Assembly (NCBI GenBank): GCA_963691655.1
Contig: OY829328.1
Span: 32,507,890 to 32,571,889, forward strand
Source: Toxonevra muliebris
Lineage: Eukaryota; Arthropoda; Insecta; Diptera; Pallopteridae
Direction: 5' to 3'
Length of the DNA: 64,000 bases
Shown: positions 23,401 to 35,880 of the stretch, piece after piece
Layout of the letters: every line of letters begins with the position of its first letter
Numbering within the stretch: the stretch's first letter is position 1
Program-made: the position numbers and the translations under genes
Notes under the pieces: generated by a model
Told to the model about the DNA's origin: nothing
Seen by the model: only the letters and a program-made list of their open reading frames with translations
Databases searched by the model: none

Positions 23401-24244
23401 GATTAAATATTTATTTTTAGAAAATTTTAATAAATTCATAACAAACAGGAAATGGTTAATTGCAATAAAAATGTTAAATGGAATTATTTGAATGTACTTA
23501 AACAATTTATTTTATGGCATTTAACTGTTCAAGGTAAAGATATAAAATGATATTTATACTATTCGATATATTACATAGGTATGTAAGTGAGAAGCGGTTA
23601 GGGAAGTGAGAAGCGGTTAGTGAAGTGAGAGCAAAGTTTATTGAGCAACTTAACAATGTTTTTGGGAAATATTTAGACTTAGTATTTATCAATATTTTGC
23701 CAATACTGCCTCTTTTTGAGCTCCATATTATACAATTTCTTTAAAAAATATATATATTTCATACTTCTTACTCAACTCGATCTCTCTCTTTCTCTCTTCT
23801 ATTACTATAATGGTACGACAGCCAAGTTATGGGTGGCCTAAGCTGAGTTTTTCGCATGTGCGAGTCATATTTTTTACAAGAATGGACCCTACGTAATAAT
23901 CCAGGACACAACCACTTCATCATTGGCCTATGTTTCTCTTAGTCAAAAGAAAAAGATTACTTAAAAATGCCAACAACAATAACCATAATTACACTGCTAC
24001 AATTGACAGAAACCTATCGAAACCCATTTTTGTCATATGTGACAACATCAACAACACAGACTATACTATTCACAACAATGAAGTAATAACTAGTAAAAAA
24101 ATAACAAAAACTAACTTGGAAAACAACAAAAACTTCATCAGTTAACAACAACAGCAGCAGAAAAATTACAACTCATCAATTGTAGTTGGAAAAACTTAAC
24201 TTGCAGGGTGTGTCCCTTCACACTTCCCACCTGTCCTTCCCTCT
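20436..24244. other. Unassigned region with microsatellites
   Basis: No gene is recognised. Present are a CT run (21366-21379), TTTC repeats (about 21728-21744), TAC and GTT/GCT trinucleotides (21080-21240, 22745-22850), a 25-T run (22910-22934) and a 19-bp unit GTGAGAAGCGGTTAGGGAA in about 2.3 tandem copies (23587-23630). Confidence 0.45.
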
Positions 24245-24509
24245 TTAAGGGGTTATACATGTACACTTGTCTTGGTCGAAAAAAAAACGTAAATTTTTTA
24301 TTACATTTTCTCAAAGTAAATTTTCTTGAAAAAATATTCTCCAAATCTCATAGAAATCTGGGCACTAGAACCAAAGTTACTGCTTCCAACAGCGCGCTAC
24401 CTCCAACTACCTCCGACATGGTGCCGAAAGTTTAAACGCGATTATCTCGAAACTTTTTTTTTTCAAAAAATGCGATTGCGGTTAGCACAGTTTCTCATTC
24501 TGTACCCAG

Positions 24510-25530
24510 GACAGAATGGACAAACAGTATAGTTTTGAGAAACACTTTGTTGCAAAACTTAGTAGTAAGAATGAATGGGAGAGTGTAGAACATAACTACT
24601 CACTCGAAGAACACTCGATTAATTGGTATACAGATGGGTCACGAACCGAGCATGGAACTGGGGCAGGAGTATTTGAGCCAAGAATCAAACACTCTGAGCC
24701 GATGGGCATCTAGCATCTTTCAAGCTGAAATTCACGCAATCGATATATGTGTGCAATTCAACCTGGATAGGAAGAACAAACGGCAAGATATCGCTATTAT
24801 GTCGAATAGCCTGGCAGCAATTCGAGCATTATGCTTCGCTGAGGTCACCTCTAAACTGGTGTGGGACTATTTGAGCAAGCTTAATCAACTGGGCAAGGAT
24901 AATAAAGTCGCTCTCTGTTGGGTCTCTGGACACTTAGGAATAAAGGGCAATGAGCAGACAGACGAGCTTGCTAGAAAGGGAGCAGCGACCACTTTCGTGG
25001 GACCTGAACCCTTTTGTGGAATAGGAGACAGCGTAATCAGGGAAGTACTCAGGCAGGAAGAGAAGAACAAGAGGCAAGAACTCTTTAATAATCTTCCGGG
25101 ACTGAGGCAATCTAAAACGCTTCTAGGTAGCTATAACAAGAATAGATACGCATTCTGCATTGGTCTCAACAAAAACAGTCTACATATATTAGCTGGTATT
25201 CTGACTGGGTACTGCGGGCTCAGAGAACACCTTTGCAAAATAGGAGTATATGTAGGTTTTATAATGAGGAAGATGAATCATCAGAACATATCTTAGCTCA
25301 GTGTGGAGCACTGATCCACAAAAGAATGAAATATCTGGGTATGTACGAAGTGCCCAGTACAGAACTAGCATCCATAGATCCGGGCGCAATACTCAAATTC
25401 TTGAGGGAGGCTGGACTGGATGAGGCACTCTAGGCAAATCAGACTAGGTAGAGAAGAGGGACGTACAATAGATCTTATAGGTCGCGGTACAAAGACATTA
25501 ACCTCTATAATACAATACAATAACAATAAT
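24510..25530 (+). mobile_element. 5'-truncated LINE fragment
   Basis: It contains an RNase H and zinc-knuckle coding part followed by a short 3' region ending in ACAATACAATAACAATAATA near 25510-25532. That tail differs from the CCTAACC type, so this is a different LINE family from the one at 865-2054. No TSD was found; the left boundary is approximate. Confidence 0.75.
24516..25433 (+). pseudogene. LINE RNase H and zinc-knuckle remnant
   Basis: The RNase H domain shows WYTDGSRTEHGTGAG (first Asp), then after a frame change SIFQAEIHAID (Glu), IAIMSNSLAAIRAL and CWVSGHLGIKGNEQTDELAR (last Asp). The third catalytic Asp is replaced by Asn (MSNS). A frame shift lies near 24690-24710 and another near 25240. 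The final frame (25233-25433) has a Cys/His cluster, ICRFYNEEDESSEHILAQCG, as in the C-terminal knuckle of LINE ORF2 proteins. It is an inactive remnant. Confidence 0.85.
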
Positions 25531-25848
25531 AGCCTTTGAGTGAACGAAGGATTTTTAATTTCAAGCAAAACTTTTATTTTCTTGCTGCAAAAACCGAAAG
25601 CTCAGACTTTCGAAAATCAAACTTTTTAGAAAAACGATGACCATTTTTGTAAAAAAGTTAATTCTTCGTTCACTCAGAGCGTGAAGGTACAAACTACAGT
25701 TTTTTTTGTTTAGTTTTTTGTATTTCAGATAAGCAGTTCCTTCTTTATCATGCTCACCGCGAGAGATGTCGGGAAAAATGTGTTGTTTTTCCAAAAATAA
25801 TCGTAAAAATACCCTTTTTTTCGAGCACAAGTGTATATAACCCCTTAA

Positions 25849-28800
25849 GCACTATGCTCTCTTTCTCCCACTCTATGTTGTGCTCTTCTTTACCATATGT
25901 GAAAACCGCTAACACTCTCCCCCACTCTTGCCTGCTCCACCTAGTAAACTCTCATTGCAAATAAATATAAAATGTCTGTCCTCTGTCTCTCTCTTCCTTT
26001 TTAATATGTGAAATGTTAAAATGACGACAACATATTGTCAAATCATACAATAACAACAACAAAACCAACGATGCTGTTACTGACACAGCAGTACAGAGTA
26101 CGAATGTGAATATGGTGGACTATAAGGATGTGGATGAGCAAATACCAATTATCTAAAATAAAAAACGAAAAGCAGCAACAACCAATGCCTAAAGTGCCCA
26201 TAGAGCAATAACAACAATAAATTGATAGTAGTGAGGAATACGTAGAAGTTGCAGTGTGCAGAAGTGTGTAGAACTCAGTTGTAAACAAAGATATCAATTA
26301 AACGCGCTTTAAGTTTCAAATGGCAAGTAAGACCAAACAGAACTTTTTCTTATTGTTGTATTTGTTAGGTAACTCTTTTTTGTTTTTTTTTTTTGCTTGC
26401 ATTTACTTGTAGATGTTTCATTTCATTTTGACAGCAATGCGACTCTGTCAATGTTTGTTATGATAAAATGCTGCTGGCAATAACTGCCAGTAAATACAAA
26501 AAAAAAAAAAAAAACAACGAAAAGAGCTTAGTAAATTTAGTACATACGCGTTCTACGCGAAATTGCTTGAAAAAGGCTGCAGGGCTATTCGTGCTGTAAG
26601 TTGTTTTTGTAAAAGTACGGTACAAAAAAAGAGTGAGAAGTGCAAAAGAGCGAAGAGAACTTTTTTGTGCTTGCTCGCCTTTTGACAGATGCATCATCAT
26701 AAGTTGCTGTTGTTGTAGTAGTTGCTGCTGTTGTCGGACATGTTGTGACTGTGAATTGAGTTTTGGGTAGTACCGTTTTGTTAGTGTACCTACCAACTAC
26801 AAGAGATGAGCATAATAATAAAAAGTAGAAGAATAAAAACGAAATGAAGAAAATGAAGAAGGAGCAGAAGACAATGTTCTTGATGATGATGACTACAACA
26901 ACTACTTGTACGTACTCACACATTGGAGAAGCCATTGCAATGAAATAAAAAAGACACGTCGACTTCGACAACGATAACGCTTACAAATATTGTTGTGGCT
27001 TAGTTTCTGGTAATAATTTATTTTCTGTGCGTGGACCACATATGGCGCTCGTCGACTCACATTGGCACACAAAGACAAAATAGCAACAACAAAAAGTGTA
27101 CTACAAATAAAAAGCATATAAGTTCAATATCTCTCTTTCTCTCTCCAGACAGACAGAGGCTACGTGCATTCGCATAACTAGGTCACTGGTACATTTATGC
27201 GTTTCCGGTTGTCATGACATTAGCAGTCTGCTTCTTTACTCACTCTATCTTTCTCTCACTCTAATAAAACTTTTTTTGAACTTTTATTTCTGCAAAATTA
27301 TGCACATTTCATAAGTAACCAAGTGCTAACTTTGACATATTTGTATTAGTGGTTCGCAGCGTGAAGTGTTTATCATTGCCGCTTGTTGTTGCCAGTGTTG
27401 TCATTATTGTTTTTGTTCTTTTGTTACAACGCCCTTTAAATTACATTTTTTGAAATTTTGACATTTTGGCCAAATTGATTTTTGGTTTTTTTTTTTTTCT
27501 TTTTCATCTTCTGGTCGCACCAGCAGCAGCAACCAATATCCAGCAATGTTGCCGCTGCTGTTGGTGTATATTATTTTTTATTCATTATATTTGCAACATT
27601 TTGACAGTTTATTTTAAATTTTATAATTGTTGTGTCAAATTTTAATTGGACACATATTTAAGTTTCACTGAACAGAATTTGATATTAGCGCACACAAGTT
27701 GAACCTGTAAAGAATAAAAGTGAGGTTATTCCACTGAAATAAAACTAACTCTTGTTTTTTAGTGTGACGCCCTCCGACTTAATTTTTCTGAGAAGCTCAG
27801 AAAATTTTCGAAGTGTGCCGTTAAAGTTCCTTATTAATTTTTGTTAATAAAAACAGAATAAAATTCAGGAGAATAATTCTTAAAAAAAGTCAAGGAATAA
27901 TACAAGAAGAATTTCTGAGGAAACCTGTTTAGATATATATTCGCAATATATAGTATTAACCAAAGTAGTACTCTCTTTTGTTGGCAACATACCTCGAAAT
28001 GCAGTAAAGTTTGACATTTTAAGACTAAATGTTGCAAAACAAAGTTACTTAAGAACACCTTGAAGTATGCAAAAATGCAGACTTGTTGCAGACTTCTCTT
28101 CAGACTCGCGTTGAGATTAATTCAGAAGAGAGAACAGAGTACTATTTGGCTAATACGAGTATATCGCGGGATTTTACGCACTTATTTCACCAGCGATTTT
28201 TTTTATATGGAGTTTGTCGTGGTATTTCACGTGAACTTGAACACAGTACCGCGCTCAACTTTCAAAATTCCGTGAACAATACCCGTGTTCATCAAAAGTA
28301 TATTCGTGCTCTAAATATAAGATTGAGGTGCTAGAATGCAATAAAATTACGAGTGATAACAGATACCAAATCTAGAAATGAGTTCAAAAACAGAGTGTTA
28401 GAAATCGCCTTTTAATTTCAAATTCAATAAAACCGCTGTAACGCTCTTAAAAGTCTACAGAGAAATGTATATAAAGAATCCGTTGGTAACCTCTGGTACT
28501 AATAAACTAAGTATGCCTCCATGCAACGAAGTGACAACAATAAATTTATCGATAATATTCCTCGAAATATTCTCGCTATAGCTCGTAAAACTTTCGTTAA
28601 ACTGAAATGAATAGAAAAAATCAAAAAATTTATTGCTTCATTTGTACAAAACTTTTACATCTGAATGAAAACAAAACAGATTCAAGTAAACTATCAAAAA
28701 AATTGGTAGTATAAAAATAAGAAATAAAGATAAGAATCGCTTCAGAGGCTGCTCATAAGTAAAAAGCAAGAGATAGGAGAGATGCGCCAATGCACTCATT

Positions 28801-31197
28801 TGTGCAAAAGATGCAAGACAAAAACAAAAAATTTTAGCTAAGGCATTTTAAAAAGTTATTTTGTATAAGTTACAGGTACGTACAAAAATGCAGCAATATC
28901 ATTGAGGAATTTTGTTTACTTTTAAGTTTCGTTAACGACCAAAGTATGCGGTATACTAATATCACATCACTGCATGTTTTATTCAAATAAAAATTATTTT
29001 TACAATTTATTCTTAATTTTCTTTAATCACACCAAGGTCAAATCACAACAAATGTATATTTATAAAAACCACTTACATTATATTTTTTAATCAGCAAATA
29101 ATCACCAGCAACACCCGCATCGCGTTCACTCCCGCTTTCTTGTCTCTTCTTTGTACGTCCTTTTTTAGCTACTCACTTCGATGGCTATTAAAACTTTTGA
29201 AGCGAATCTTTGCATTGCATCTTTTCCCTCTGCATTCGTCGATATTCGATGCTCGGCTGGTTAATTTATGTTAATCGCTTGTTTTAATTTTAATTTCGCA
29301 CTTAAAATTGTCGCCATAAGTTGAGAATCTTGGACGTCGTCGTTGAACCTCTTGAGCGGTACACATGTACGAGTTTATTTTGTTGCTTATAAACCAGTTA
29401 CCTCTAGAAGTTTTTCTCTCTGCCTTTTAGCCTGTTTGCACATAAATGTATTGGCATCTATAATTTTTTATCGATTTTGCCGCTGCGCCCCTGCAAAAGA
29501 AGTTGAGGAAGAAATGGTAAGGAACCTGTTCCTTTGATATGAATATTAAGCAATTTTTTTTTTTTTTGCTGTTATTGATGGTAGTTTTGTTGTTGTTGCG
29601 GCATTCCCGTTGTTTCCATTTCCGTTGCAGTTTAACTGATATGGAGATTTTATTGTAACTATTTCGATTTTTTTCTGCCAAATAAATTTATATGCGTATT
29701 TAATTGAAGTCGACAATATTTTACAACGTGCACACCTAAGTACATGCCTCAAAACTACGAGTACCTACAGAGATTAAGAGAGAAAAATGGAGGAAGATAA
29801 AGAGTTCAGAAATTTTAAATTAAAAACAGCAGATTACTTAAGGCGACTTATCATCAATTGAATTTATATTCGAAGGCGAAAAATTAATTTTATATTCTCT
29901 TTGTTTTCAACCTATTTTTTGAATCCTATATATTGAATCTTTAACCCTATTAGTGTCATGATATTATATGACATGAAGTACAATAAAGTGACTTAAAACC
30001 CTCTTATATACAAAAAACGCAACTTATTTAAAGTAAACCAATTCAATGGTTACGTTCAGAAGACGCCTCTGCTTCCCCACAGCTATCTGTGTGTGTTTTG
30101 AACGAAAATTGATTACTTTATGATCAACAAAAATTATATTGAGCAGTCGTCATTACACTGAGTGTATTATTTTTCTGATACTTCAGCTCAACATGTTGCT
30201 GAGCTGAGGTCGTTTCCTGAACGCAACCAACATAAACACAAAAACAAAAATAAATTTATATCAAATAAAAAATCATATTTCTCATAACAGAACACATAAC
30301 GTTGCTTAGCTTATTGTATTGGCAAATGTGTTTTCTACGGTGGATTTTTTGTTTGGGAAGTTTCAAAATAAACTGCTAAAATATCCAAAATTTCATATAT
30401 GTTGGTAAATTCAGGCCTTTTCTGAAATCCATTTCCATTCAGAAATGGAATTAATTCTGATTGTTGGTGTTCTGCTTGTGGATTTGTAAACAGACAAAAA
30501 ATGTTAAAAAAAAAAAACAAACCAAAAATTAAGTTTGAAAAAAACTGATTGTTTTTAAACATATTTATATATATATATATTTATTTAAACCTAAAAAATG
30601 AGCTTTGCAACTTTTGGCACAGTTTCAGCTGAGAATCAAAAGTATGAAGTAGAAAAAAGGAAGCCGAAACCTATAAAAAATAAATGTGTTTAGGGATTGC
30701 TCCAGTTACTTCCAACCGCTTTCTATTTTTGGCGTCGTTTATACAACTTCGAAGTTGTGAACGAAAAACCAACTTAAGCTCTATCATCTCCTTAAGTTAT
30801 CCATAATACGCTTACGTAAGCAAAACCGTCAAATGTTAGTTGCAAATATTGTACATAGAGTGGAAGTCGATTAAGCCTGCATAAGTGTCGAGCGGTGGGT
30901 TTCGCACTTTGCTTAAGCTACTAAAAGTTAACGAAACTTAATGAATTTCTCGCCTTGCCTATTATGGGAATGACGATATGATTTCTATATATTCGAATTC
31001 TTGGCTATGCTGGCTTGAACTGGTATATGCCTATTATGGTTCCCTTTTAAGTTTGAATCGTATTCGATTTCAGTTTAAATTATTATTTCCCTTTGGAATG
31101 CAGAACACCTTTTTAGATCTGTAAGGCCTCAAATCAGTTTGCGTCCTTCACTTATATAATTTTTTTGAGACTGGGTTTTTTTTATATTTTTGGGATA
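25849..31197. other. Unassigned region with microsatellites
   Basis: No gene or transposon is recognised in about 5.3 kb. It holds CAA/GTT and CAG/CTG-like trinucleotide patches (26170-26220, 26700-26745, 27380-27560), CT-rich tracts (25855-25900, 27130-27150), a 17-A run (26498-26514) and a T run (29561-29571). Long open frames here come from these repeats. Regulatory DNA of a neighbouring gene is possible but not demonstrable. Confidence 0.45.
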
Positions 31198-31330
31198 TAC
31201 AGATAGACTTAGGCTTAATACATACTTCTTATAGTACGAATTAGCTCTAGCACGTTTCACTTTTTGTGACATATTTTCGTTTAGCACGGAAAAAACCTCG
31301 TTCTAACACGGCGTTGCCAATTTTTGGGAC

Positions 31331-32590
31331 ATTTATTTATTTATTTATTTATTTTAAAAAGGCTTGAAACATAAGTGCAATAAGATATACAAAAATCTTT
31401 TTTAGCACAACCAATAGGAACATTAAATTAACAAATTTAATAAATTTAAAATAAATACATAAAGTAAGAAATTAACATATAAAAAACAATTAAATAAAGA
31501 ATACAGTTAAAGAAAAAAAAACAATTAAATAATGAATACAATTTTGAACATTAAAACTTAATACTAATTAATCTTATTAATACTTGTGGGTCCTTTTGAG
31601 AAATATTCACAAATAGAAGATTTAAACTTTGCTATGCTAATTATTGATTTTATATGCAGGGGTAATGAGTTCCAGGTTCTTATGGTGTTAATAAAAAATA
31701 GTCGACTGGTGTTTAAGTAATTAAAGCAAGGCATAAGTTGCCTGGTTCTGTTGGATTGTGCAAAGATAAGTTTATCATAGAGATACATTGGAGTTCTTGT
31801 AAGTATTAGTTTGTGAAGAAAAATGCAGTTTCTTGCTTTAAATGTATAACTGAATATCATCGGCGTACGCATGCATTGTAACATATTTACAGACAGAGAA
31901 AATATCATTTACAAACATAGAAAAAAGAAGAGGGCCTAAAACAGATCCCTGCGGAATGCCTGACCTAATGTCTTTTCCATCAGAAAATTTGTCACCAACT
32001 TTAACGAGCTGAACTCGCCCATGCAGATAACAGCTCAGTAGCCTTGTTGCAGCTTCAGAAAAACCGAAGAAATGTTTAAGTTTATCACACAATATCACAT
32101 GGTTCACACTGTCAAACGCTTTTGAAAAGTCCAGTAAACAAAGTAAAGTCAATAAATTATAGTCATACGAAATTCTTATGCCATCTATTACTTTCACCAT
32201 CGCAGTGAAACAGCTATTTCCTGGCCTAAAACCAGATTGCAGTGTGTTAAGTAGCTTTTCGTCATTCAGATGTTTCGATATTTGAGATGCCATAAGATTT
32301 TCCAACATTTTGGACAATGCAGGTAATATACTTATGGGTCGAAAATCTTAAGGTTCCATAGGATTTGAATTTTTGGCAAGTGGTATCACAATGCTTCGCT
32401 TCCACATGCTCCGAAACAAGTAAAGCAATGGTTTATTACGTGTGTTAGTGGTGTTATTACATAGGGTATAATTAACTTTAGAAATTTGGGTAATATTTCA
32501 TCAGCACCTACAGCATTGGAGTTAATCTGCATAACACAATTAAAAACATCAACTTCAGAAACCGCTGAGAACTTAAAGAGAAAAAGAGAA
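31331..32590 (-). mobile_element. LINE fragment with (TAAA)n tail
   Basis: On the minus strand it holds an RT remnant and a 3' tail of TAAA repeats (31331-31355). It sits inside the pogo-like element and is 5'-truncated. An internal deletion joins the YADD region directly to the C-terminal tail of the protein. No TSD was identified. Confidence 0.8.
31564..32560 (-). pseudogene. Non-LTR reverse transcriptase, internally deleted
   Basis: The frame 31838-32317 shows RT landmarks in order: LQSGFRPGNSCFTAM, CLLDFSKAFDSVNH (first catalytic Asp), RSGIPQGSVLGPLLF and MHAYADDIQLYI (the catalytic YADD pair). Upstream, in another frame to about 32560, VGADEILPKFLK is a typical N-terminal RT block. After YADDIQLY the sequence jumps to KARNCIFLHKLILTRTP and ends SRLFFINTIRTWNSLPLHIKS, a common C-terminus of CR1/Jockey-type LINEs. 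About 150 or more residues of thumb region are missing. The catalytic residues are intact but the protein is not. Confidence 0.85.
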
Positions 32591-32847
32591 AAATTCCAAA
32601 GTTTAGGGGATCGATCGATGTTTTTGTTTATTTCTTATATATGTATAACTATACTGAATGTATAACTGTAATTTCGATTGAAAAAATGTCTGAAAAAAAG
32701 AAAAAAAAATGTATTTTTGGATGTCTTTTAAGATCTTGGAACGTAACCCTCTTTTTTGCACTGATTTCTTGTATCGTTTAACACGATTTCTCTTAACACG
32801 GCATTTTCCAGGCACGTAACCCCCGTGTTAAGCGAGGTCTACCTGTA

Positions 32848-35409
32848 TTTAAACAATTATGGTGATTTATTCAGAAATTCGGGCCAAATTGCACAAAGCT
32901 CTCAAAGTCATTTAATGGTAAGAATAGGGTTAAAACGGTTAGCAAACTAAAATTATGAACGCACGAATCAACTTGCGAAATGCAACGGATGCGTTGGTTG
33001 TGTCAGAGAAAAAGAATTCGTTTTCGATTCAGCTGGCAGAACAAAAACAAATTTTATTTGCCTTAAAATTTTATTGAAAAGCAAATTATTTTCACTCCGC
33101 TTATTGAGGAGAATTTTACTGTCACTCAATGGAAACAAATGTTTTGAAGTGGTCAATTGAAAGAACAGCATGGCATATTTTCTCTCCATACTTGCTTGGG
33201 TATAAATATATATCAACTTTGTACTAAACTAGAATTTGCCGAAATTTATAAAGACTATCAACTGATTTCAGTTTGCAGCATTCCAAAAACGCAAAACTCA
33301 CAATTGGAATCCAAGTTGAAATGAACAATCAAATCAAAAACCTTTCTTAACCTAGCCTAAGATATACTGTGGTTTATCTTTTTATACAATACTACCAGGC
33401 ATATTCAAATATAACCGGTATGACTATCATGATTCTGGAACTAAACCTATGCAATCTTTGTTATAAAAAATGTCCCAATTGTTTTAAGTAGTTCAATTGG
33501 TTCGCCAAGCAACATTTTAATCTTTTTGAACTAATCACTTTCATCTACGACAGCAGGATCTAACTAATAAAAAGTAAACGATAATTTCCTCACAAAAATC
33601 AAAAATCTGGCAGACAACTCGAATCTGAATAAGTCATATCAACTTTTTGTCATCAGGAGAGGAGGCCATTAATGCTTTGATAAATGGACTAGAAAGACCC
33701 CTAAGGAAACAGAGGGCTCACAGTGCATTTATATATTTCAAAGTGAAATTAAAATGAACTACACTCCAGCATAATCAAAATCTAATCAACACTGTAGCCT
33801 CACCGACCACAAATTGTCACTATGTGTACTTATAAATTAAAACTTTATTGTTAATCCAATATTATTTTAAGCCATTTTTCCTCCTTTGCCGCTTTGCATC
33901 AATAAAATTGATTACACTTCACGCGGCTGACTGACTCCGCCTACGTAATTTCTTGGATTGATCTTGATTTGAAAATATATATCATGTATGTACGTATTCA
34001 ATGAGTGACTGAAAAATATTGGTGACAATTTTCAATTTCAATTCAAATACCCACAAATACTTGTAAAAACTTTTATGTTATGTAGCTACTCGTTTGTAAG
34101 TATAAGTCCCTTTCATATGATAATAATCGCGCTTAGAGGATTAACGAAAGCTCTGTGGTTCCATATACGTACATACTGTACGCTGTGTATCTAGGAGACA
34201 CACCTTAGGCAACATGACAACCTCAAGTCAAATGACAAATAAAATCAAAGTACGGCCATTGAAATTAAATCAAATGAAATGTCATGCAGATTATGTAAAG
34301 AAAAAACAACTTTGTTACAATTTTCTTTCTTCGATTTATTTCTCGAATTTTTTAATTATGAAAATAGCAGCTTAGTTTTTATGTATTTTTATGCATACCC
34401 AGTTGGAAAACATATTTCTCACGACATTCATGTTCAGATTAATATATTCAGTAAGAAACTGTCTTGCTTTAACATGTCAGGTTCTGCCTGAGTGGACGGT
34501 TGATCGAAACCCCTAAAAAATGTATATTTATATATTATTGAGAAAATTTTACAACTACCAAATTTAATAACTACCAAATAGAAATGTTGAAATGCTAGAC
34601 TGAAAAAAATTCTATATTCTGTATTTGTCGAAATCGATTCTCTAAATCGAGTTTGTCAGTAACGCCGGAATATACATTAAAAATCTTCAATATGTTTTGA
34701 GTTGACGAAGAACAAAAACCTTTTTTCATGCGAACAGGATGACCTTGGAATCATGATATGGAGAAAAATAAAACTTATCAAGTCTGGAATAAGCTCCTGG
34801 TCCATTCATATTTTTCCCAAAAATCTATAATCTCTCTCAAATTTTCCGCCTGTTCATTTTATATTTTCAAAAGTTAGAAAACATGTCTCTATCGTTAATA
34901 AACTTTTCTTTGCCGAATTAATTTTTTTAATATTATCGACATTTCTTATCAGTCTAACCTAGAATGAATTGTTCCAATAATTTGAAAAATCGCCCGGAAT
35001 AATTGTCGAATCGTTATTAATTGGACAAAAATTTGAAAGTATGATTTTCTTTAAAAATCTTAAGGTGTTTTAAACTGGAAGCTTTCGCTTATACCAGACG
35101 TTCAAGACGTTTTGGAATTCTGCGCTGACGTGGAGTTTAAGGTTCGTCGAGCTCAAAGTTTACAATAGCTTGAAGGTTTTTTAACCAAAATTCTTCAAAT
35201 TTAATAATTCAATAACTGTTCCTATCTTTCTAACATTTCAATGATACATGAATGCGACCTCTGCAGTTCTTTGCACAAACCACTCCGAGTGAAATTCTAC
35301 TCAGAATTTCTTGTGCGGGTATGGCTGCCCATCATTGCCAGATTATCTGTTGCTTCGCAATGGATTACTGTTTGATTGCCGGATCGTACTTATAGACTCA
35401 AGCTTAAAG
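32848..35409. other. Unassigned AT-rich region
   Basis: No gene or repeat family is recognised. Confidence 0.4.
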
Positions 35410-35637
35410 CTGCTGGACCCATCATTTTGAAATTTTTTTAAAAAATTCTTTATGATTATTATTTGACACGAAAGTCAGGCACTGCGAACTATAAGATCGA
35501 TTGTGCCAAGCCCCAATTATGCAAGAGAGAAAGGAAAAGAGAAAGAAATATAGATAAGAAAGATACCCAAGCCGAGAATCGAACTCGGGTCTCCAGAGAC
35601 AAGAGCCTGGCACTCTACCAATAGATCACAGTGGCGA
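35410..35637 (-). mobile_element. Second tRNA-derived SINE family
   Basis: Read on the minus strand, the head is CGCCACTGTGATCTATTGGT followed by AGAGTGCC and a box-B-like GAGTTCGATTCTC (35574-35586). The head resembles a tRNA D-arm and T-arm at normal spacing. The ends do not pair as an acceptor stem, so it is not a tRNA gene. A CTTTCTC-rich body follows. It abuts the other SINE at 35641. The 3' boundary is approximate and no TSD was found. Confidence 0.55.
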
Positions 35638-35640
35638 TAG

Positions 35641-35880
35641 TTAGACTTCCAGTTTAACGCCGATTCCGAATGGCTATATGGCAAGTTTTTATCAGCTCGG
35701 TGGTTTTGCCATTACCAACCAAGGTGTGTACTTGTACACTTTGTTGTAATTCTCATTCACTTCATATCGATAGTGAAAATAAGAAGTTTATGAGAATTAA
35801 CTACCAGACCACGACGGGAATCAAACCCGCAATTTTCTGGGTGAAAGCTTGTGCACTATCCACTAGACTATCGAGGTCGT
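35641..35880 (-). mobile_element. tRNA-derived SINE, inverted copy, 3'-truncated
   Basis: Read on the minus strand it starts ACGACCTCGATAGTCTAGTG, the same first bases as the SINE at 15086. Box A is at 35860-35870 and box B (GGTTTGATTCC, one change from consensus) at 35817-35827. The body includes the accACCAAGGTGTGT hairpin arm, TTTTGCCATTACC in reverse and CGTTAAACTG. The LINE-like CCTAACC tail is missing; similarity stops at about 35641, exactly where another SINE begins. Confidence 0.8.

Larger units (their letters stand above)
24249..25844. mobile_element. TTAA-flanked inverted-repeat element, split by a LINE
   Basis: The left end GGGGTTATACATGTACACTT and the right end, read inward GGGGTTATATACACTTGTGC, are inverted copies that continue through TCGAAAAAAA for about 50 bp. 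TTAA lies outside both (24245-24248 and 25845-25848). The right arm also holds an inner inverted repeat, GAGTGAACGAAGG (about 25518) against CTTCGTTCACTC (about 25664). The element carries no transposase. It is interrupted by the RNase H-bearing LINE fragment at about 24500-25530. The TTAA target fits piggyBac-like mobilisation, but the GGGG terminus is not the usual piggyBac end. Confidence 0.72.
31200..32845. mobile_element. pogo/Tigger-like non-autonomous element, split by a LINE
   Basis: The left end CAGATAGACTTAGGCTTAAT and the right end, read inward CAGGTAGACCTCGCTTAACA, are imperfect inverted repeats, with TA outside each (31198-31199 and 32846-32847). A CAG..AGACCTCG..TTAA terminus next to TA is typical of the pogo/Tigger group. 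Further TAACACGG/CGTGTTAA words lie near both ends (31300-31315 and 32775-32830). No transposase is present. The middle is occupied by a minus-strand LINE fragment (31331-32590). Confidence 0.72.

Noticed and set aside
23587..23630. Short tandem repeat considered as a CRISPR-like array
   Set aside because: Units are contiguous without spacers, only about 2.3 copies, and the DNA is eukaryotic.
26458..26971. Long minus-strand frames rich in Q, T and V
   Set aside because: They arise from CTG/GTT trinucleotide repeats and a poly(A) run; no domain or splice evidence.
35574..35637. Candidate tRNA gene on the minus strand
   Set aside because: Ends cannot form an acceptor stem; more likely a SINE head.
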